NCBI RefSeq assembly: GCF_016908375.1
Contig: NZ_JAFBDS010000007.1
Coordinates: 1 to 64,000, forward strand
DNA: 64,000 nucleotides
Reading direction: 5' to 3'
Origin: Amphibacillus cookii
GTDB taxonomy: Bacteria; Bacillota; Bacilli; Bacillales; Amphibacillaceae
The notes below the pieces were generated by a model, which worked only from the letters and a program-made list of their open reading frames with translations, had not been told where the DNA came from and did not search any database. Shown here one piece after another: positions 1 through 8,625 of the stretch. The stretch's first letter is position 1, and each line of letters opens with the position of its first letter. The position numbers and the translations under genes were made by a program.

Positions 1-275
1 TACTTTCACGTACGTTAGATCACTGACTAATACAGACATCTTTTCAGATACTCGAAACTCCTGGTCTAATACGTTGCGAACGGATTCCTCATTAGACTGC
101 GATTTCATTGGTTTGTAGGAAGGTTGTGCATACTTCGATTGTATGCCAATCCTTCTCATCAACCTTCCTATACGACGTCTGGAAACAGTGTGACCTGCCT
201 TTAAAAGTTCTCTTTTTATTTTACGCGTCCCATATACTTTACGGTTTTCGCTAAAGATCTTCAGAATCTTTTTCT
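1..275 (-). pseudogene. IS3-family transposase OrfB remnant, cut by the left edge
   Basis: Read on the minus strand this stretch encodes an HTH_21-type segment (VYGTRKIKRELL, then SRRRIGRLMRRIGI) followed by the first residues of an rve integrase core (SDLTYVKV), the order found in IS3-family OrfB proteins. An in-frame TAG lies about 12 bases upstream of the first recognisable codons (near 280), and no intact OrfA or OrfB start is visible, so the element is broken or truncated at its 5' side. The catalytic DDE part would lie outside the window. The family call is firm; the IS subgroup is not determined. Confidence 0.8.
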
Positions 276-449
276 GGAGAGGCTACACTTAGTTGGGCAG
301 ATTTTTTAAATTGTTTCATAAGCCCTAGCTTTTTATGGTCTTTCTGCTAATGTAACTGAGTTCATTCTTCTTTTTTATTTTCGAAGGAAAACCTCTATAT
401 CTTGTATCAAGGGGTGTAAGCAGATATTGGGGCGAATAAGAAAAAAGGA

Positions 450-482
450 GAATTGAGTCCAGTCGAATACTGAACTCAATTC
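450..482. terminator. Hairpin at the edge of the IS3 remnant
   Basis: GAATTGAGTCCAG and CTGAACTCAATTC form a 13-bp stem with one mismatch around a short loop. It could be a terminator for the converging region or part of the transposon end. There is no strong T run. Confidence 0.4.
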
Positions 483-591
483 AGGCACTTGCATCATAAA
501 AACGCTAACTTTTATGGGGAACCACTAAATCGGACGTATCTTCACCTATACAGTTTAGTTAACACACCCACTGACGGTAATTTTCATGTGC

Positions 592-1557
592 TTAATTCAA
601 TAAATTCAACATGTCTTTATTCCACTTTAATATTTCAACTAAATAAGTTGGTTGTTCTTCCATTGTTTCAGTAACAAGTCCATTTTCCCATACAAATGAA
701 TCAAAAATTGATTTTGTTGCTGTGATTTGCTTTTCAACTTGCTGTTCGTTTAATTCTAACTCTTCTATAATTTCTTCCCTATATTTTTCTTTATTATTTT
801 TGATTTCCATGAGAAACCGTGCTGATTCTTTTGGAGTTCCTTCTCCCTTAATGAACCGTTCAAAATAGTCCTTATCCATATACCTTTTGGCGAGCGTATA
901 AAAACTTATATCATCGTCGTTTGACATACGGCTACTATAACTTTTAAGTGGCTCTAGGTCACTATTGTCAAAGACAACATATCCTTTTTCTCGTAACACA
1001 TCGTTTTCATAATATTTATTTATTTCATTCATGAAAGATGCAGCTTCTAGTTCGTCATCAAAGTAATGTTCAGCAATATATTCAGCTTGTTTTAATCCCA
1101 TTTCTCGATAAGCTGCGCGTTCTTCAACACTTTTATCAGGCATTGAAACGGAGCTACGAATAGTCGAAGCTAATTCTTTAGCATAAAGCGACGCGTTTAT
1201 AACCTTCCCTTCCAAAGCTTCTTTAATTACATGATGGAGTGTGTTATCTGGAAATTCATCTACTAAACGGTTGTTGGCTTGTTCTTTTTCTAATCGTTCA
1301 AGTCTTCTTTTTTCAATTGCTTCAGCACTATGATACTCTTCATAGAATTCTTTGAATTGTTGTCCCAGTACATCATCTTTATTCGTTTCTTTAAACTTTA
1401 GTGATTGAATATATTTATTATGAGATTCCTCACTTATTGCTACCGTCGCTATCTGAGTGTTAACCTTATTTTTATCTGGAATATTCTTATCGACAACGGG
1501 CTTAAAAGAATAGATGGGCGTTTGTTGAACATGAGAGATTTTAATCAAGCTATTCAT
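592..1557 (-). CDS. Hypothetical protein, charged and mostly helical
   Basis: A 321-residue soluble protein rich in Glu, Lys and Asn, with no signal peptide, membrane segment or motif that I recognise. Residues about 60-110 are strongly charged and could form a coiled coil (many E/K/R, AIEKRRLERLEKEQ). The start is placed at the ATG at 1557; an upstream in-frame TTG at 1566 is the alternative. The gene begins about 15 bases after the stop of the secreted protein gene on the same strand, so the two are probably cotranscribed and translationally coupled. I do not assign a function. Confidence 0.6.
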   Translation of the reverse strand: MNSLIKISHVQQTPIYSFKPVVDKNIPDKNKVNTQIATVAISEESHNKYIQSLKFKETNKDDVLGQQFKEFYEEYHSAEAIEKRRLERLEKEQANNRLVDEFPDNTLHHVIKEALEGKVINASLYAKELASTIRSSVSMPDKSVEERAAYREMGLKQAEYIAEHYFDDELEAASFMNEINKYYENDVLREKGYVVFDNSDLEPLKSYSSRMSNDDDISFYTLAKRYMDKDYFERFIKGEGTPKESARFLMEIKNNKEKYREEIIEELELNEQQVEKQITATKSIFDSFVWENGLVTETMEEQPTYLVEILKWNKDMLNLLN

Positions 1558-1571
1558 CCTTTCCAAAATTT

Positions 1572-2994
1572 TTAATTTCCAATACTATATGCAAAAAAGT
1601 ATATTGGCTCAACAGCTACAGCAGTTCCTGAATTTACGCTTACATATCCATAATCAAAATAATGTGTAAAACTCATTGGACCAGATATGAAGTAACTATG
1701 ATAGGCTGTTGAACTAGATGTTTGTATGTCTACAGCAAAACTTCCGTTTGAATCAGATCTCGTGGTTGCAGTTCTATATCTTAAATCATCTGGATTCCAG
1801 TGTTCGTTAATTACTGTTACGGAAACGTCAGCATCCGGTAATAAATAACCCTTATAACCAGCAATTCCGTTTACTGTTAAAGTATCTCTTCCTTTAATTC
1901 TATAGTACGTTCCAAACTGGTAAGTTGCATAGCCATTTCCTCCTTCAAAACTGGTAATGTAAATTTCATCAGCTTGATAATCAGGTAATACATTTAAACT
2001 ATATGTTGAACCAGTTAGGTAAGTGCTCTCTATTGCGGTAACCCTAAGATAATACTGACCTGAATCAATTTCAGCTTTTCCATTCGATGAGATATTTACC
2101 TTTTTTAATTGATTATTTTCAAGTTGATATAATTCAATTTTATAGTTTGCATTTCTCGAATCTTCATCTAATGTAAAATTTATTGTGTCGTAATTCTTAG
2201 AACCAGGAATTGTAAAACTATACCAATCGTTATCAACTAAAGTGTCCATACTTCTCATATTTATTTCCGTTGGTCCAATTGGCTTTAGAGTAAAATTAAT
2301 TGCCCAATTTACATTTTCATCTGCTTCATAATTATCTGTATTAGCATTTATTCCTATATGAAGGGTAAAAGGTTGACTTATACTAGAACCTACTTCAGAT
2401 ACTACAAATACTGCATATTCCTTTATTGTATCTTCTCTATTAAATATTCCCACGCTTTCAGGAGCAGTACCTTCAGTTCCATTTAAAAATGTTCTATTCT
2501 GTGATAAATCTACTAGAGTCATATCTAAAGTATCGGGGTCTACTTCAAAAAGATATAAATCATAGTCTAATTCTTCAGAGTTAGGTAAATCTAGTTGGGC
2601 ATGAAGAACCTCTCCTGGTTCAACAGCTAATGGATATACGTATTTTTCTTCACCTTCTACTGTTAAATAATCAGTCACATAACTATAAAAACCATTATTA
2701 AAATTCTGTGTTTGGGCAGTTTGAGGGAGTGTTAATTCGTTTTCTTGTTTTAATTGCTCAATTTCAAATTTGTCTTCAAGAGACTTTTGATCTTCTATTT
2801 CTGTGTTGTTATTTTTTTTTAAGGGATTTGATTGTGTTTGTAGGCATTTCTTTGAGGTTAGGTATTGTGTCTACTGCCTGAAATTCATTATCTAAATCTA
2901 ATTCTTGAGCAAAAATAGTACTTGTAAAAGAAAAGGTTAGTAATAAAATAGAAATGTTTAATATTAATTTAATCTTATTATTAGTACTAAACAT
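1572..2994 (-). CDS. Secreted PPC-domain protein, frame interrupted at an A9 tract
   Basis: Two reading frames on the minus strand make one protein if a single A is removed from a run of nine. The first part starts at ATG 2994 (GGAAGTG ribosome site) and has a signal peptide (hydrophobic LILNISILLLTFSF, then TSTIFA-QE). It stops at 2809 just past the run. The second frame continues without a break through about 40 linker residues to 1572. The mature part shows two segments like bacterial pre-peptidase C-terminal (PPC) domains (DYDLYLFE; then DNDWYSFTIPG) and a C-terminal beta-sandwich resembling an Ig/CNA-B fold. It is likely cell-surface or secreted. The break may be a sequencing error, a true pseudogene, or slippage-dependent on/off expression. 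Function is unknown. Confidence 0.6.
2812..2820. repeat. Homopolymer run of nine T (A9 on the coding strand)
   Basis: This run sits exactly where the frame of the secreted protein shifts. With eight A the signal-peptide frame joins the long downstream frame; with nine it meets a TAA at once. Runs of this length are typical sites of replication slippage. Confidence 0.7.
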
Positions 2995-3204
2995 TGTAAT
3001 CACTTCCAAATTTTTTATTGTTCCATCTTTACTGTGACCTCTCCCCTCCTCATATGTATATATTTTCCTCATGATATATTTATCGGATGTAAAGTGAATT
3101 TGTTTAGTTCTATAAGTGAAAATTTTGGAATATTTATGATTTTATAGGAAATAAAAAAATTAGAGAGATAACTATCTAATTATAATAAAAAATGGCTCTA
3201 TAAT

Positions 3205-3300
3205 GAATGTGGTGGTGCTTCCTCCAGTGCTAGTGGAGGTCAGCGCATAAAAAAAGCACCATTAGCTAAAAAACCTGTTAAACTAACGGGGAGGAATTTA
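3205..3300. other. Hairpin cluster, possible insertion-sequence end
   Basis: CCTCCA (3221-3226) pairs with TGGAGG (3234-3239), and GGTGCTT / AAGCACC pair around it. The preceding GGCTCTATAATG resembles the terminal repeats of ISL3-type elements, but no transposase is present next to it. This is a weak call; the rest of 3073-3466 shows nothing else that I can identify. Confidence 0.25.
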
Positions 3301-3466
3301 ATAGATTGTGAAATAGATATTATTTATCACTAGCGTTGCATTTATTAAATTTCACTATTAAAAATACTCGAAATATTCATTTTTTTGTTTTATACAAGTA
3401 AAAAGTCCTTTATAATGGATAAGTCAGGTGGTAACCCGTTCAAATCCACTAAAAAAGGACTCATGC

Positions 3467-3635
3467 ATGAACAAGATTACACGAAAAACTTCATTTGGGC
3501 AATGGTTTTAACCAATAAATATTCAATTACTTGAAGAACAAGTGAAAACCATGAAATTAGATTACTATACGAAAAAATTAACGACAGAGTCATTCTTAAA
3601 ATTACTACTTTTCGCGCAGCTAGAAGAAATTGAAA
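3467..3635 (+). pseudogene. IS4-family transposase N-terminus, remnant
   Basis: From ATG 3467 the reading frame gives MNKITRKTSFGQWF, a stop (TAA where a Leu codon is expected), then PINIQLLEEQVKTMKL and ESFLKLLLFAQLEEIE. This is the conserved DUF4372-type start of IS4-family transposases in Bacillaceae. After about 3635 the sequence changes abruptly to an alpha/beta hydrolase, so the rest of the element is gone. It carries both a nonsense mutation and a 3' truncation. Confidence 0.7.
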
Positions 3636-4291
3636 AGGCAGGTTATGGATTTAGTGAGGTTACAGATTCTAAACGGGATATTGATACAATCCTATCTGAA
3701 ACAAGGGAAGCTCTTTTACAAGCAGAAGTTGAAGGACCATATATTTTATTCCCTCATTCGATGTCAGGTATTGAAGCATTGTATTGGGCACAGAGTTATC
3801 CGAATGAAGTAAAAGCAATCATTGGTTTGGATATGGCTGTTCCGACTGCATATGAAAATATGGATATAAATATGCCTCTTATTCGGTTAGTTCAATTTGC
3901 TGCAAATACTGGCTTAACGAGGTTGATTCCGAATGTAGTAGAAAGCGATGCAATAAAATATGGAACTTTGACAGATGAAGAGAAAGAGTTATATAAAGTG
4001 ATTTTTTTTCGCAGGATAGCAACTAAAAATATGTTGAATGAAGTGAAGCACATTAAAGAAAATGCAAAAAAGGTTGGCGAAGAAGAACTACCAAATATTC
4101 CTGTTATTTTGTTTTCATCAAATGGTCAAGGAACAAGTTGGGATAAACAAACGTGGATAGGATTTCAAAAGGATTTTGCCAATGTTCAAGGGAATGGTAA
4201 ACTAATTAAATTAGACAGCTCTCACTATATCCATAATATTAAATATGAACGTATAGCTGAGGAATCGGAAAACTTCATAAGTGATTTATAA
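3542..4291 (+). CDS. Truncated alpha/beta hydrolase fused to transposase codons
   Basis: The open frame begins at GTG 3542 inside the transposase remnant; about 31 residues come from the mobile element. From 'EKAGYGFSE' on it is an alpha/beta hydrolase of the proline-iminopeptidase-like type: a nucleophile elbow HSMSG (expected Ser), 'YPNEVKAIIGLDMAVP' after it, and a C-terminal 'DSSHYIHN' with the likely catalytic His. The N-terminal strands with the oxyanion-loop HG motif are missing, replaced by transposase sequence. The likely history is insertion of the IS followed by a deletion between it and the hydrolase. It is probably inactive, although the frame has stayed open for about 220 hydrolase codons. 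Confidence 0.65.
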   Translation: MKTMKLDYYTKKLTTESFLKLLLFAQLEEIEKAGYGFSEVTDSKRDIDTILSETREALLQAEVEGPYILFPHSMSGIEALYWAQSYPNEVKAIIGLDMAVPTAYENMDINMPLIRLVQFAANTGLTRLIPNVVESDAIKYGTLTDEEKELYKVIFFRRIATKNMLNEVKHIKENAKKVGEEELPNIPVILFSSNGQGTSWDKQTWIGFQKDFANVQGNGKLIKLDSSHYIHNIKYERIAEESENFISDL

Positions 4292-4560
4292 TTTTTTCTT
4301 TGAGCAATAACGTCCATCCAAAAAATCGAATTATGCAAAGTGCGCCGCGAAAGCTAGACGATTGTAATTTCTTCTATGTTGGAAAGGCGACATCTAAATG
4401 GTGTTGACTTAGCGTGAAGAGTGTACCTAAAGTCAATTTATCTATACATATAGGTTTTCTGTTCCTCAGAATTCCTTTACTCGTATTCACAATAAAAAGC
4501 TCCTTTCTGAAAAAGTGGGTTTTGCGAATGATCCATAATGTAACTTTATAAGCTTAAAAA

Positions 4561-4594
4561 AAAGTGCTTAAGGGATACTTCCCTTAAGCACTTT
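4561..4594. terminator. Bidirectional hairpin between hydrolase and TetR genes
   Basis: AAAGTGCTTAAGGG (4561-4574) and its exact complement CCCTTAAGCACTTT (4581-4594) flank a 6-base loop. A-rich sequence precedes and TTTT follows, so it can serve both converging genes. The rest of 4292-4738 holds only a short degenerate open frame (minus strand, near 4670-4735) that I cannot identify. Confidence 0.7.
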
Positions 4595-4738
4595 TAGAAT
4601 TAGATGATATCGTACTTAGTCATCTTCTAGGCTAATTTCATAATTCGCATTTTTCCATCAAGGACACAGCACTTCTACTAGTCCCCTCTTTTTCTTTATC
4701 ATAAGCGAAATCATCCACGATAAAGTCAGGTATATAGC

Positions 4739-5296
4739 TTAAACCTTAATTGCCTTCCAGCAGATCTCAACCGTTTGTTTAATTTTATTTTCATCCAGGA
4801 GAAATTTCCCCGTTAAGTCTCCTTTTATTACCGATGTGATAATTCCAATGACAATGTGACAACTAAAAATTGGATCCATGTCACGTACGATACCGTGCTT
4901 TTGACCTTCTATGATAATTTTTAATATAATTTCATCAGCTGGAACCGGCTGTTTTCTTATCTCTTCTGGTATAAAAGGAGAATCACAATAATTATCTATC
5001 AACAACATTTCATGAGGGTGACTAAATCCAAATTCCGCCATATTAAATAATATTGCCTTCATTTTTTCGTATGTTGTTAAAGTATCATCATATTCCTTGA
5101 GAATGAATTCGCCCATATGCGCTCGTGCGTTAACAAACACCTCACTCACTACGTCCTCCTTATTACTAAAGTAATGATAGAATGTACTTGAACCCACATT
5201 TGCTTTCGTGAAGATTTTTGAAAATGTTACCGATTGCAAACCCTCTTCTGTTATTAAATCTAATGTTGCAGTTAATATGTCTTCTCGTTTTCCCAT
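4739..5296 (-). CDS. TetR/AcrR-family repressor
   Basis: A 185-residue TetR-type regulator. The N-terminal helix-turn-helix is clear (ILTATLDLITEEGLQSVTF, then ANVGSSTFYHYFSNKEDVV), followed by an all-helical ligand-binding region. The start ATG at 5296 has an AGAGGTG ribosome site. It is divergent from the SDR/aldo-keto reductase pair, and three copies of GAATNNNNATTC lie in the shared region, so it very probably represses both itself and that pair. The effector is likely a small aldehyde, ketone or quinone, inferred only from the neighbours. Confidence 0.88.
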   Translation of the reverse strand: MGKREDILTATLDLITEEGLQSVTFSKIFTKANVGSSTFYHYFSNKEDVVSEVFVNARAHMGEFILKEYDDTLTTYEKMKAILFNMAEFGFSHPHEMLLIDNYCDSPFIPEEIRKQPVPADEIILKIIIEGQKHGIVRDMDPIFSCHIVIGIITSVIKGDLTGKFLLDENKIKQTVEICWKAIKV

Positions 5297-5312
5297 GTTA
5301 CACCTCTTATTA

Positions 5313-5324
5313 GAATATATATTC
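5313..5324. promoter_or_regulatory. Operator 1, GAAT-N4-ATTC, next to the tetR start
   Basis: GAATATATATTC is a perfect inverted repeat a few bases upstream of the repressor's ribosome site, where bound protein would block its own transcription. Confidence 0.6.
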
Positions 5325-5360
5325 CGTAGTTTATCATATACATAACATTAGTCAATCTCG

Positions 5361-5372
5361 GAATTTTTATTC
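5361..5372. promoter_or_regulatory. Operator 2, GAAT-N4-ATTC
   Basis: GAATTTTTATTC, extended to GGAATTTTTATTCC, has the same half-sites and spacing as the other two operator candidates in this divergent region. Confidence 0.55.
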
Positions 5373-5462
5373 CAGAAACCAGGGGTGTTTGCGTTGGAAA
5401 ACACTTATTTACGATATTTTAAGTTTTTTTCTTGCATTATTACCAAAAACACCATATGCTTT

Positions 5463-5482
5463 ATTAGAATGAACATTCTAAT
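5463..5482. promoter_or_regulatory. Operator 3, extended palindrome before the SDR gene
   Basis: ATTAGAATG-AA-CATTCTAAT is a perfect 20-base inverted repeat containing GAATGAACATTC. It lies about 40 bases upstream of the SDR start, in the position of its promoter. Confidence 0.7.
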
Positions 5483-5521
5483 ATTTATTTATTTAACTTT
5501 ACTTTTAAAGGAGGTTTTCAT

Positions 5522-6310
5522 TTGTTTGATTACCAAGGAAAAGTGGCTTTAGTAACGGGTGCCTCAAGCGGAATTGGAAAACAATATGCAAAGGAATTAG
5601 CGTCTAAAGGGAGTGATGTCATTTTAGTGGCACGCTCAAAAGATAAGTTAGAAGAACTGGCACTGGCGTTATCCAATGCTTATCGCGTTCGGACATATGT
5701 CTTACCAACAGATTTATCGAAAGCAGATGCAGTAGCATTGTTGGCACAACAAATTGCAGATTTCAACATAAACGTTGATATTTTAATTAACAATGCTGGA
5801 TTTGGCACGCATGGGCGTTTTGAAACGATCTTAGACGGTCAGGAACAGGAGATGATAAACCTTAATATATCTACGCTTGTTAGTATGACTCATCAGTTCT
5901 TACCACATATGCAGAAACAAAAGATGGGAATCATTGTTAATGTTGCTTCGCTAAGTTCATTTCAACCAATTCCCTACATGGCTACCTATGCGGCTACAAA
6001 AGCATTTGTTCTATCATTCACCGAATCCCTTTTTGCAGAGAATCGACACCTTGGCGTGAAGGTCTTGGCTTTGTGCCCTGGAACAACCAAAACCGCCTTT
6101 TTTAATACCATAGGTGAAGAAAAGATGCCCGGTGGGGTTAATGGAACACCTGAATCGGTCGTGAAAGCTGCTTTCAAAGGAATTGATAAAAACAGAATCT
6201 ATATTATAGATGGTAAAAAGAATTACTGGATCGCTCAAGCTAGTCGATTTATGCCACGAAAATTCACTGCAATTATAGGGGAACGAGTGACTCGCCTTGC
6301 AGATATATAA
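5522..6310 (+). CDS. Short-chain dehydrogenase/reductase
   Basis: A 262-residue classical SDR. The NAD(P)-binding motif is TGASSGIGKQ near residues 13-22, NNAG is present (INNAGFGTHG), and the catalytic Tyr-x-x-x-Lys is YAATK, with the active-site Ser shortly before it (ASLSS). The YGRF/DltE-like subgroup reduces or oxidises small carbonyl or alcohol substrates; the actual substrate is unknown. The start is TTG at 5522, chosen because AAAGGAGG stands 7 bases upstream. It is first in a two-gene unit with the aldo/keto reductase and lies under the TetR operators. Confidence 0.9.
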   Translation: MFDYQGKVALVTGASSGIGKQYAKELASKGSDVILVARSKDKLEELALALSNAYRVRTYVLPTDLSKADAVALLAQQIADFNINVDILINNAGFGTHGRFETILDGQEQEMINLNISTLVSMTHQFLPHMQKQKMGIIVNVASLSSFQPIPYMATYAATKAFVLSFTESLFAENRHLGVKVLALCPGTTKTAFFNTIGEEKMPGGVNGTPESVVKAAFKGIDKNRIYIIDGKKNYWIAQASRFMPRKFTAIIGERVTRLADI

Positions 6311-6375
6311 ATCCCTGCTTTAATGGCAAAGCGATAAGTCAAGAGAGATACAATAATTTTATGGAGGTTGAGAGA

Positions 6376-7344
6376 ATGGCATATTCAAACATTGCCAAAA
6401 GAAGTCTTGGAAAACAAGGATTAGAGGTATCTGCACTTGGTCTTGGTACGATGCTGATGCCAAATAACGACGAATCCGTACGTGCCATTCACGAGGCGTT
6501 GGATATGGGGGTAACCATGTTTGACACAGCAGATCTTTATGGTGATTATGCAGAGCAACGATTTGGTGTTAACGAAAAATTAGTTGGGCGTGCGTTAAAG
6601 GATAGGCGTGAGAAAGCAATCATCGCTACAAAGTTTGGTATCACGCATACTCAAGGGTATAAAGGTGATCGGGCATACATTAAGAAATCAGTGGATGCGA
6701 GTTTGTATAACCTTGGATTAGATTATATAGATCTTTATTATCAGCACCGTTTAGATCCCAATACAGCCATTGAGGAAACTGTGGATACTTTATCTGAGCT
6801 AGTTAAGGAAGGGAAAATTCGTTATATTGGATTATCTGAAGCGCCTGTCGATATTATTCAACGTGCGCACAAGGTTCATCCAATATCAGCTGTAGAGACG
6901 GAATATTCTTTATGGAGTCGAGAAGTTGAAGATGAGGTTCTGCCTTTATTAAAGGATTTAGGAATAGGTCTCGTTCCATATAGTCCTTTAGGGAGAGGAT
7001 TTTTAACTGGTCAGATTAAAAAATTTGAAGATTTACCGGAGGACGACTATCGGCGTCAGTATGAGCGATTTCAAGGTGATAATTTTATTAAAAACGTCGA
7101 AGTGGTCACTAAAATTCAACAATTAGCGAGTGACAAAAAATGTACCCCTGCTCAACTTGCTTTGGCATGGTTGCTTGGTCAAGGGGATCATATTGTACCA
7201 ATCCCTGGCACAAGAAAAGCAGAGAGGATAAGAGAGAACCTAGGTGCTTTGCAAGTTCAACTAACGCAGGAGGATTATCAGGAAATTGAAAACATTTCAC
7301 CTAAGGGAGCAGCAGCTGGTGGAAGAGGGATTTCTCAATCCTAA
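6376..7344 (+). CDS. Aldo/keto reductase
   Basis: A 322-residue AKR of the YhdN/AKR11-13 type: a TIM barrel with the catalytic Asp-Tyr-Lys-His set visible as FDTADLYG, 'IATKFG' and 'YYQHRLDP', and a C-terminal NADPH-binding segment 'IPGTRKAERIRENL'. The start is placed at ATG 6376 with GGAGG 7-8 bases upstream, not at the in-frame ATG at 6361, which overlaps the ribosome site. It follows the SDR by 65 bases on the same strand, presumably in one operon, giving a pair of NAD(P)H-dependent carbonyl reductases induced together. Confidence 0.92.
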   Translation: MAYSNIAKRSLGKQGLEVSALGLGTMLMPNNDESVRAIHEALDMGVTMFDTADLYGDYAEQRFGVNEKLVGRALKDRREKAIIATKFGITHTQGYKGDRAYIKKSVDASLYNLGLDYIDLYYQHRLDPNTAIEETVDTLSELVKEGKIRYIGLSEAPVDIIQRAHKVHPISAVETEYSLWSREVEDEVLPLLKDLGIGLVPYSPLGRGFLTGQIKKFEDLPEDDYRRQYERFQGDNFIKNVEVVTKIQQLASDKKCTPAQLALAWLLGQGDHIVPIPGTRKAERIRENLGALQVQLTQEDYQEIENISPKGAAAGGRGISQS

Positions 7345-7368
7345 TAAACCAGCTAACAAAAGCGTGAC

Positions 7369-7545
7369 AAAGCGATTGAGCAAGGGATTAAGAAATTCGG
7401 TAAAATTGATGGCATTGTAAACAACGCGTGATACCACGTATTTGGAATATTTGAAGCTGCCACAGAAGAACAAACCCAAAGGCAGTTTTGACGTCAATGT
7501 TTTTGGTTTGATGCGAGTAACAAAAGCGATCCTCCCTCACTTAGT
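7369..7545 (+). pseudogene. Second SDR gene, degraded
   Basis: The translation matches the middle of an SDR: KAIEQGIKKFGKIDGIVNNA, then a stop where Gly of NNAG is expected, YHVFGIFEAATEEQTQRQF, then a one-base insertion, after which DVNVFGLMRVTKAILPHL continues in a shifted frame. Both the N-terminal cofactor motif and the catalytic Tyr region are missing or unrecognisable. It lies directly downstream of the aldo/keto reductase, so it may once have been a third gene of that operon. The remainder up to 7748 has no recognisable gene. Confidence 0.75.
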
Positions 7546-7748
7546 GCCAAATAAATGCTATCAATCATTATTAACGAGATATTCTTGCATCCAAGCATGT
7601 TTGATTATTTTTTAGTAGAAAACATGTTTTTACGGTTCTTTAATGGAAAAAGCAGTTGCATTTAAATGTATACAGCTTACAAGGAGAATAAAGAAATTCA
7701 TAAAGGATTATTTAGATGACGAAAAAATAATCAGAGGACATCAAATTG

Positions 7749-7904
7749 ATCACAGATAACTAGCCGTAAAACACTTGCCTCAAAATAGAGAGTAGAGCTC
7801 ATCTACTTAGGCGACGTTTTACAGACGATAATGTCCTCATTTACTCAACGAACCTTCAATCAGCGGGCGAAGAACGAAAGTCCCACTGATTGAAGGTTCG
7901 TTTT
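7749..7904 (+). repeat. Dispersed structured repeat, copy 1 (full)
   Basis: Starts ATCACAGATAA, contains the CTCAAAATAGAG core, and ends in a 20-bp stem (AACGAACCTTCAATCAG against CTGATTGAAGGTTCGTT) followed by TTTT. The last hairpin is terminator-like. Confidence 0.8.
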
Positions 7905-8007
7905 GGGAGTCCTACTGTTGTTAAAGTAACGAACAGGATAGTGAAATAAGAGGTATAATTATTATTGCTGTATATGCAGTCAATTGATAAAGGAGATATT
8001 TCATTAT

Positions 8008-8499
8008 ATGATTAATTTTTTTAAAAAAACAAAGTTAAAAAAATATGATTTAAAAGACATTGCCCAATTATTGTATCTGGATGTATCAAGTGATCCATGG
8101 GATAAAGAAAATCTTACTAAAAGAAATTTAGACTTTACTATTGAAAGCGTTCGTTATATTGATATCTATGTCAAAAGATTAATGGATACGGAGTTTGGTA
8201 ATGGACTGTTAAGTATACATTTTGATAATTTAGCGGAGCGTATAGGTGCGTATATTGGTGAGGTTATTAAAAACAACATTAAACAAGACTTTTATTGGTA
8301 TAAGTCTGATTCGGTACATCATTATTCGTCCAATCTTAATGGTGCGTTTGGTAATAGCAAAATTCAAGGTGTTCTTTATTCTAAAAAGAAGGATAAAGTG
8401 ATATTATCTTTGCATTTGGTATCTCAATTTTTAAAAGGGGACTCCCCGTACAGTAATCTTCTTATTTACGTAGAAGAAACGATTAAGGAAAAAATTTAA
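8008..8499 (+). CDS. Hypothetical protein
   Basis: A 163-residue soluble protein. I see no signal peptide, membrane segment or catalytic motif; it is rich in Lys, Asp and aromatic residues. AGGAG lies 12 bases before ATG 8008; an in-frame TTG at 7984 is less likely because it overlaps the ribosome site. It stands alone between a repeat copy and the metal-importer operon, with a 126-base gap before the latter. Function unknown. Confidence 0.6.
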   Translation: MINFFKKTKLKKYDLKDIAQLLYLDVSSDPWDKENLTKRNLDFTIESVRYIDIYVKRLMDTEFGNGLLSIHFDNLAERIGAYIGEVIKNNIKQDFYWYKSDSVHHYSSNLNGAFGNSKIQGVLYSKKKDKVILSLHLVSQFLKGDSPYSNLLIYVEETIKEKI

Positions 8500-8572
8500 C
8501 TCATACAAATGAGATTGCAGGCGCGTTGTAACAGTTAATTAGCTAAATGATATTGACAAATAGGTACATAAA

Positions 8573-8611
8573 CTCTACAATTGATAACAATTATCATTAT
8601 CAATTGTAGAG
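8573..8611. promoter_or_regulatory. Fur-like box inside a 15-bp inverted repeat
   Basis: CTCTACAATTGATAA (8573-8587) and its exact complement (8597-8611) flank nine bases. The centre reads TGATAACAATTATCA, one base from the Bacillus Fur 7-1-7 consensus TGATAATNATTATCA, and TTATCATTATCAA overlaps it. It ends immediately at the nikA ribosome site. The same structure could also form an RNA hairpin covering the ribosome-binding region. Confidence 0.75.
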
Positions 8612-8625
8612 GAGAGCAAGTTCAT

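Noticed and set aside
4621-4738. Short minus-strand frame downstream of tetR (FIVDDFAYDKEKEG...)
   Set aside because: About 30 codons, no start with a ribosome site and no family match; possibly a gene remnant but not supportable.
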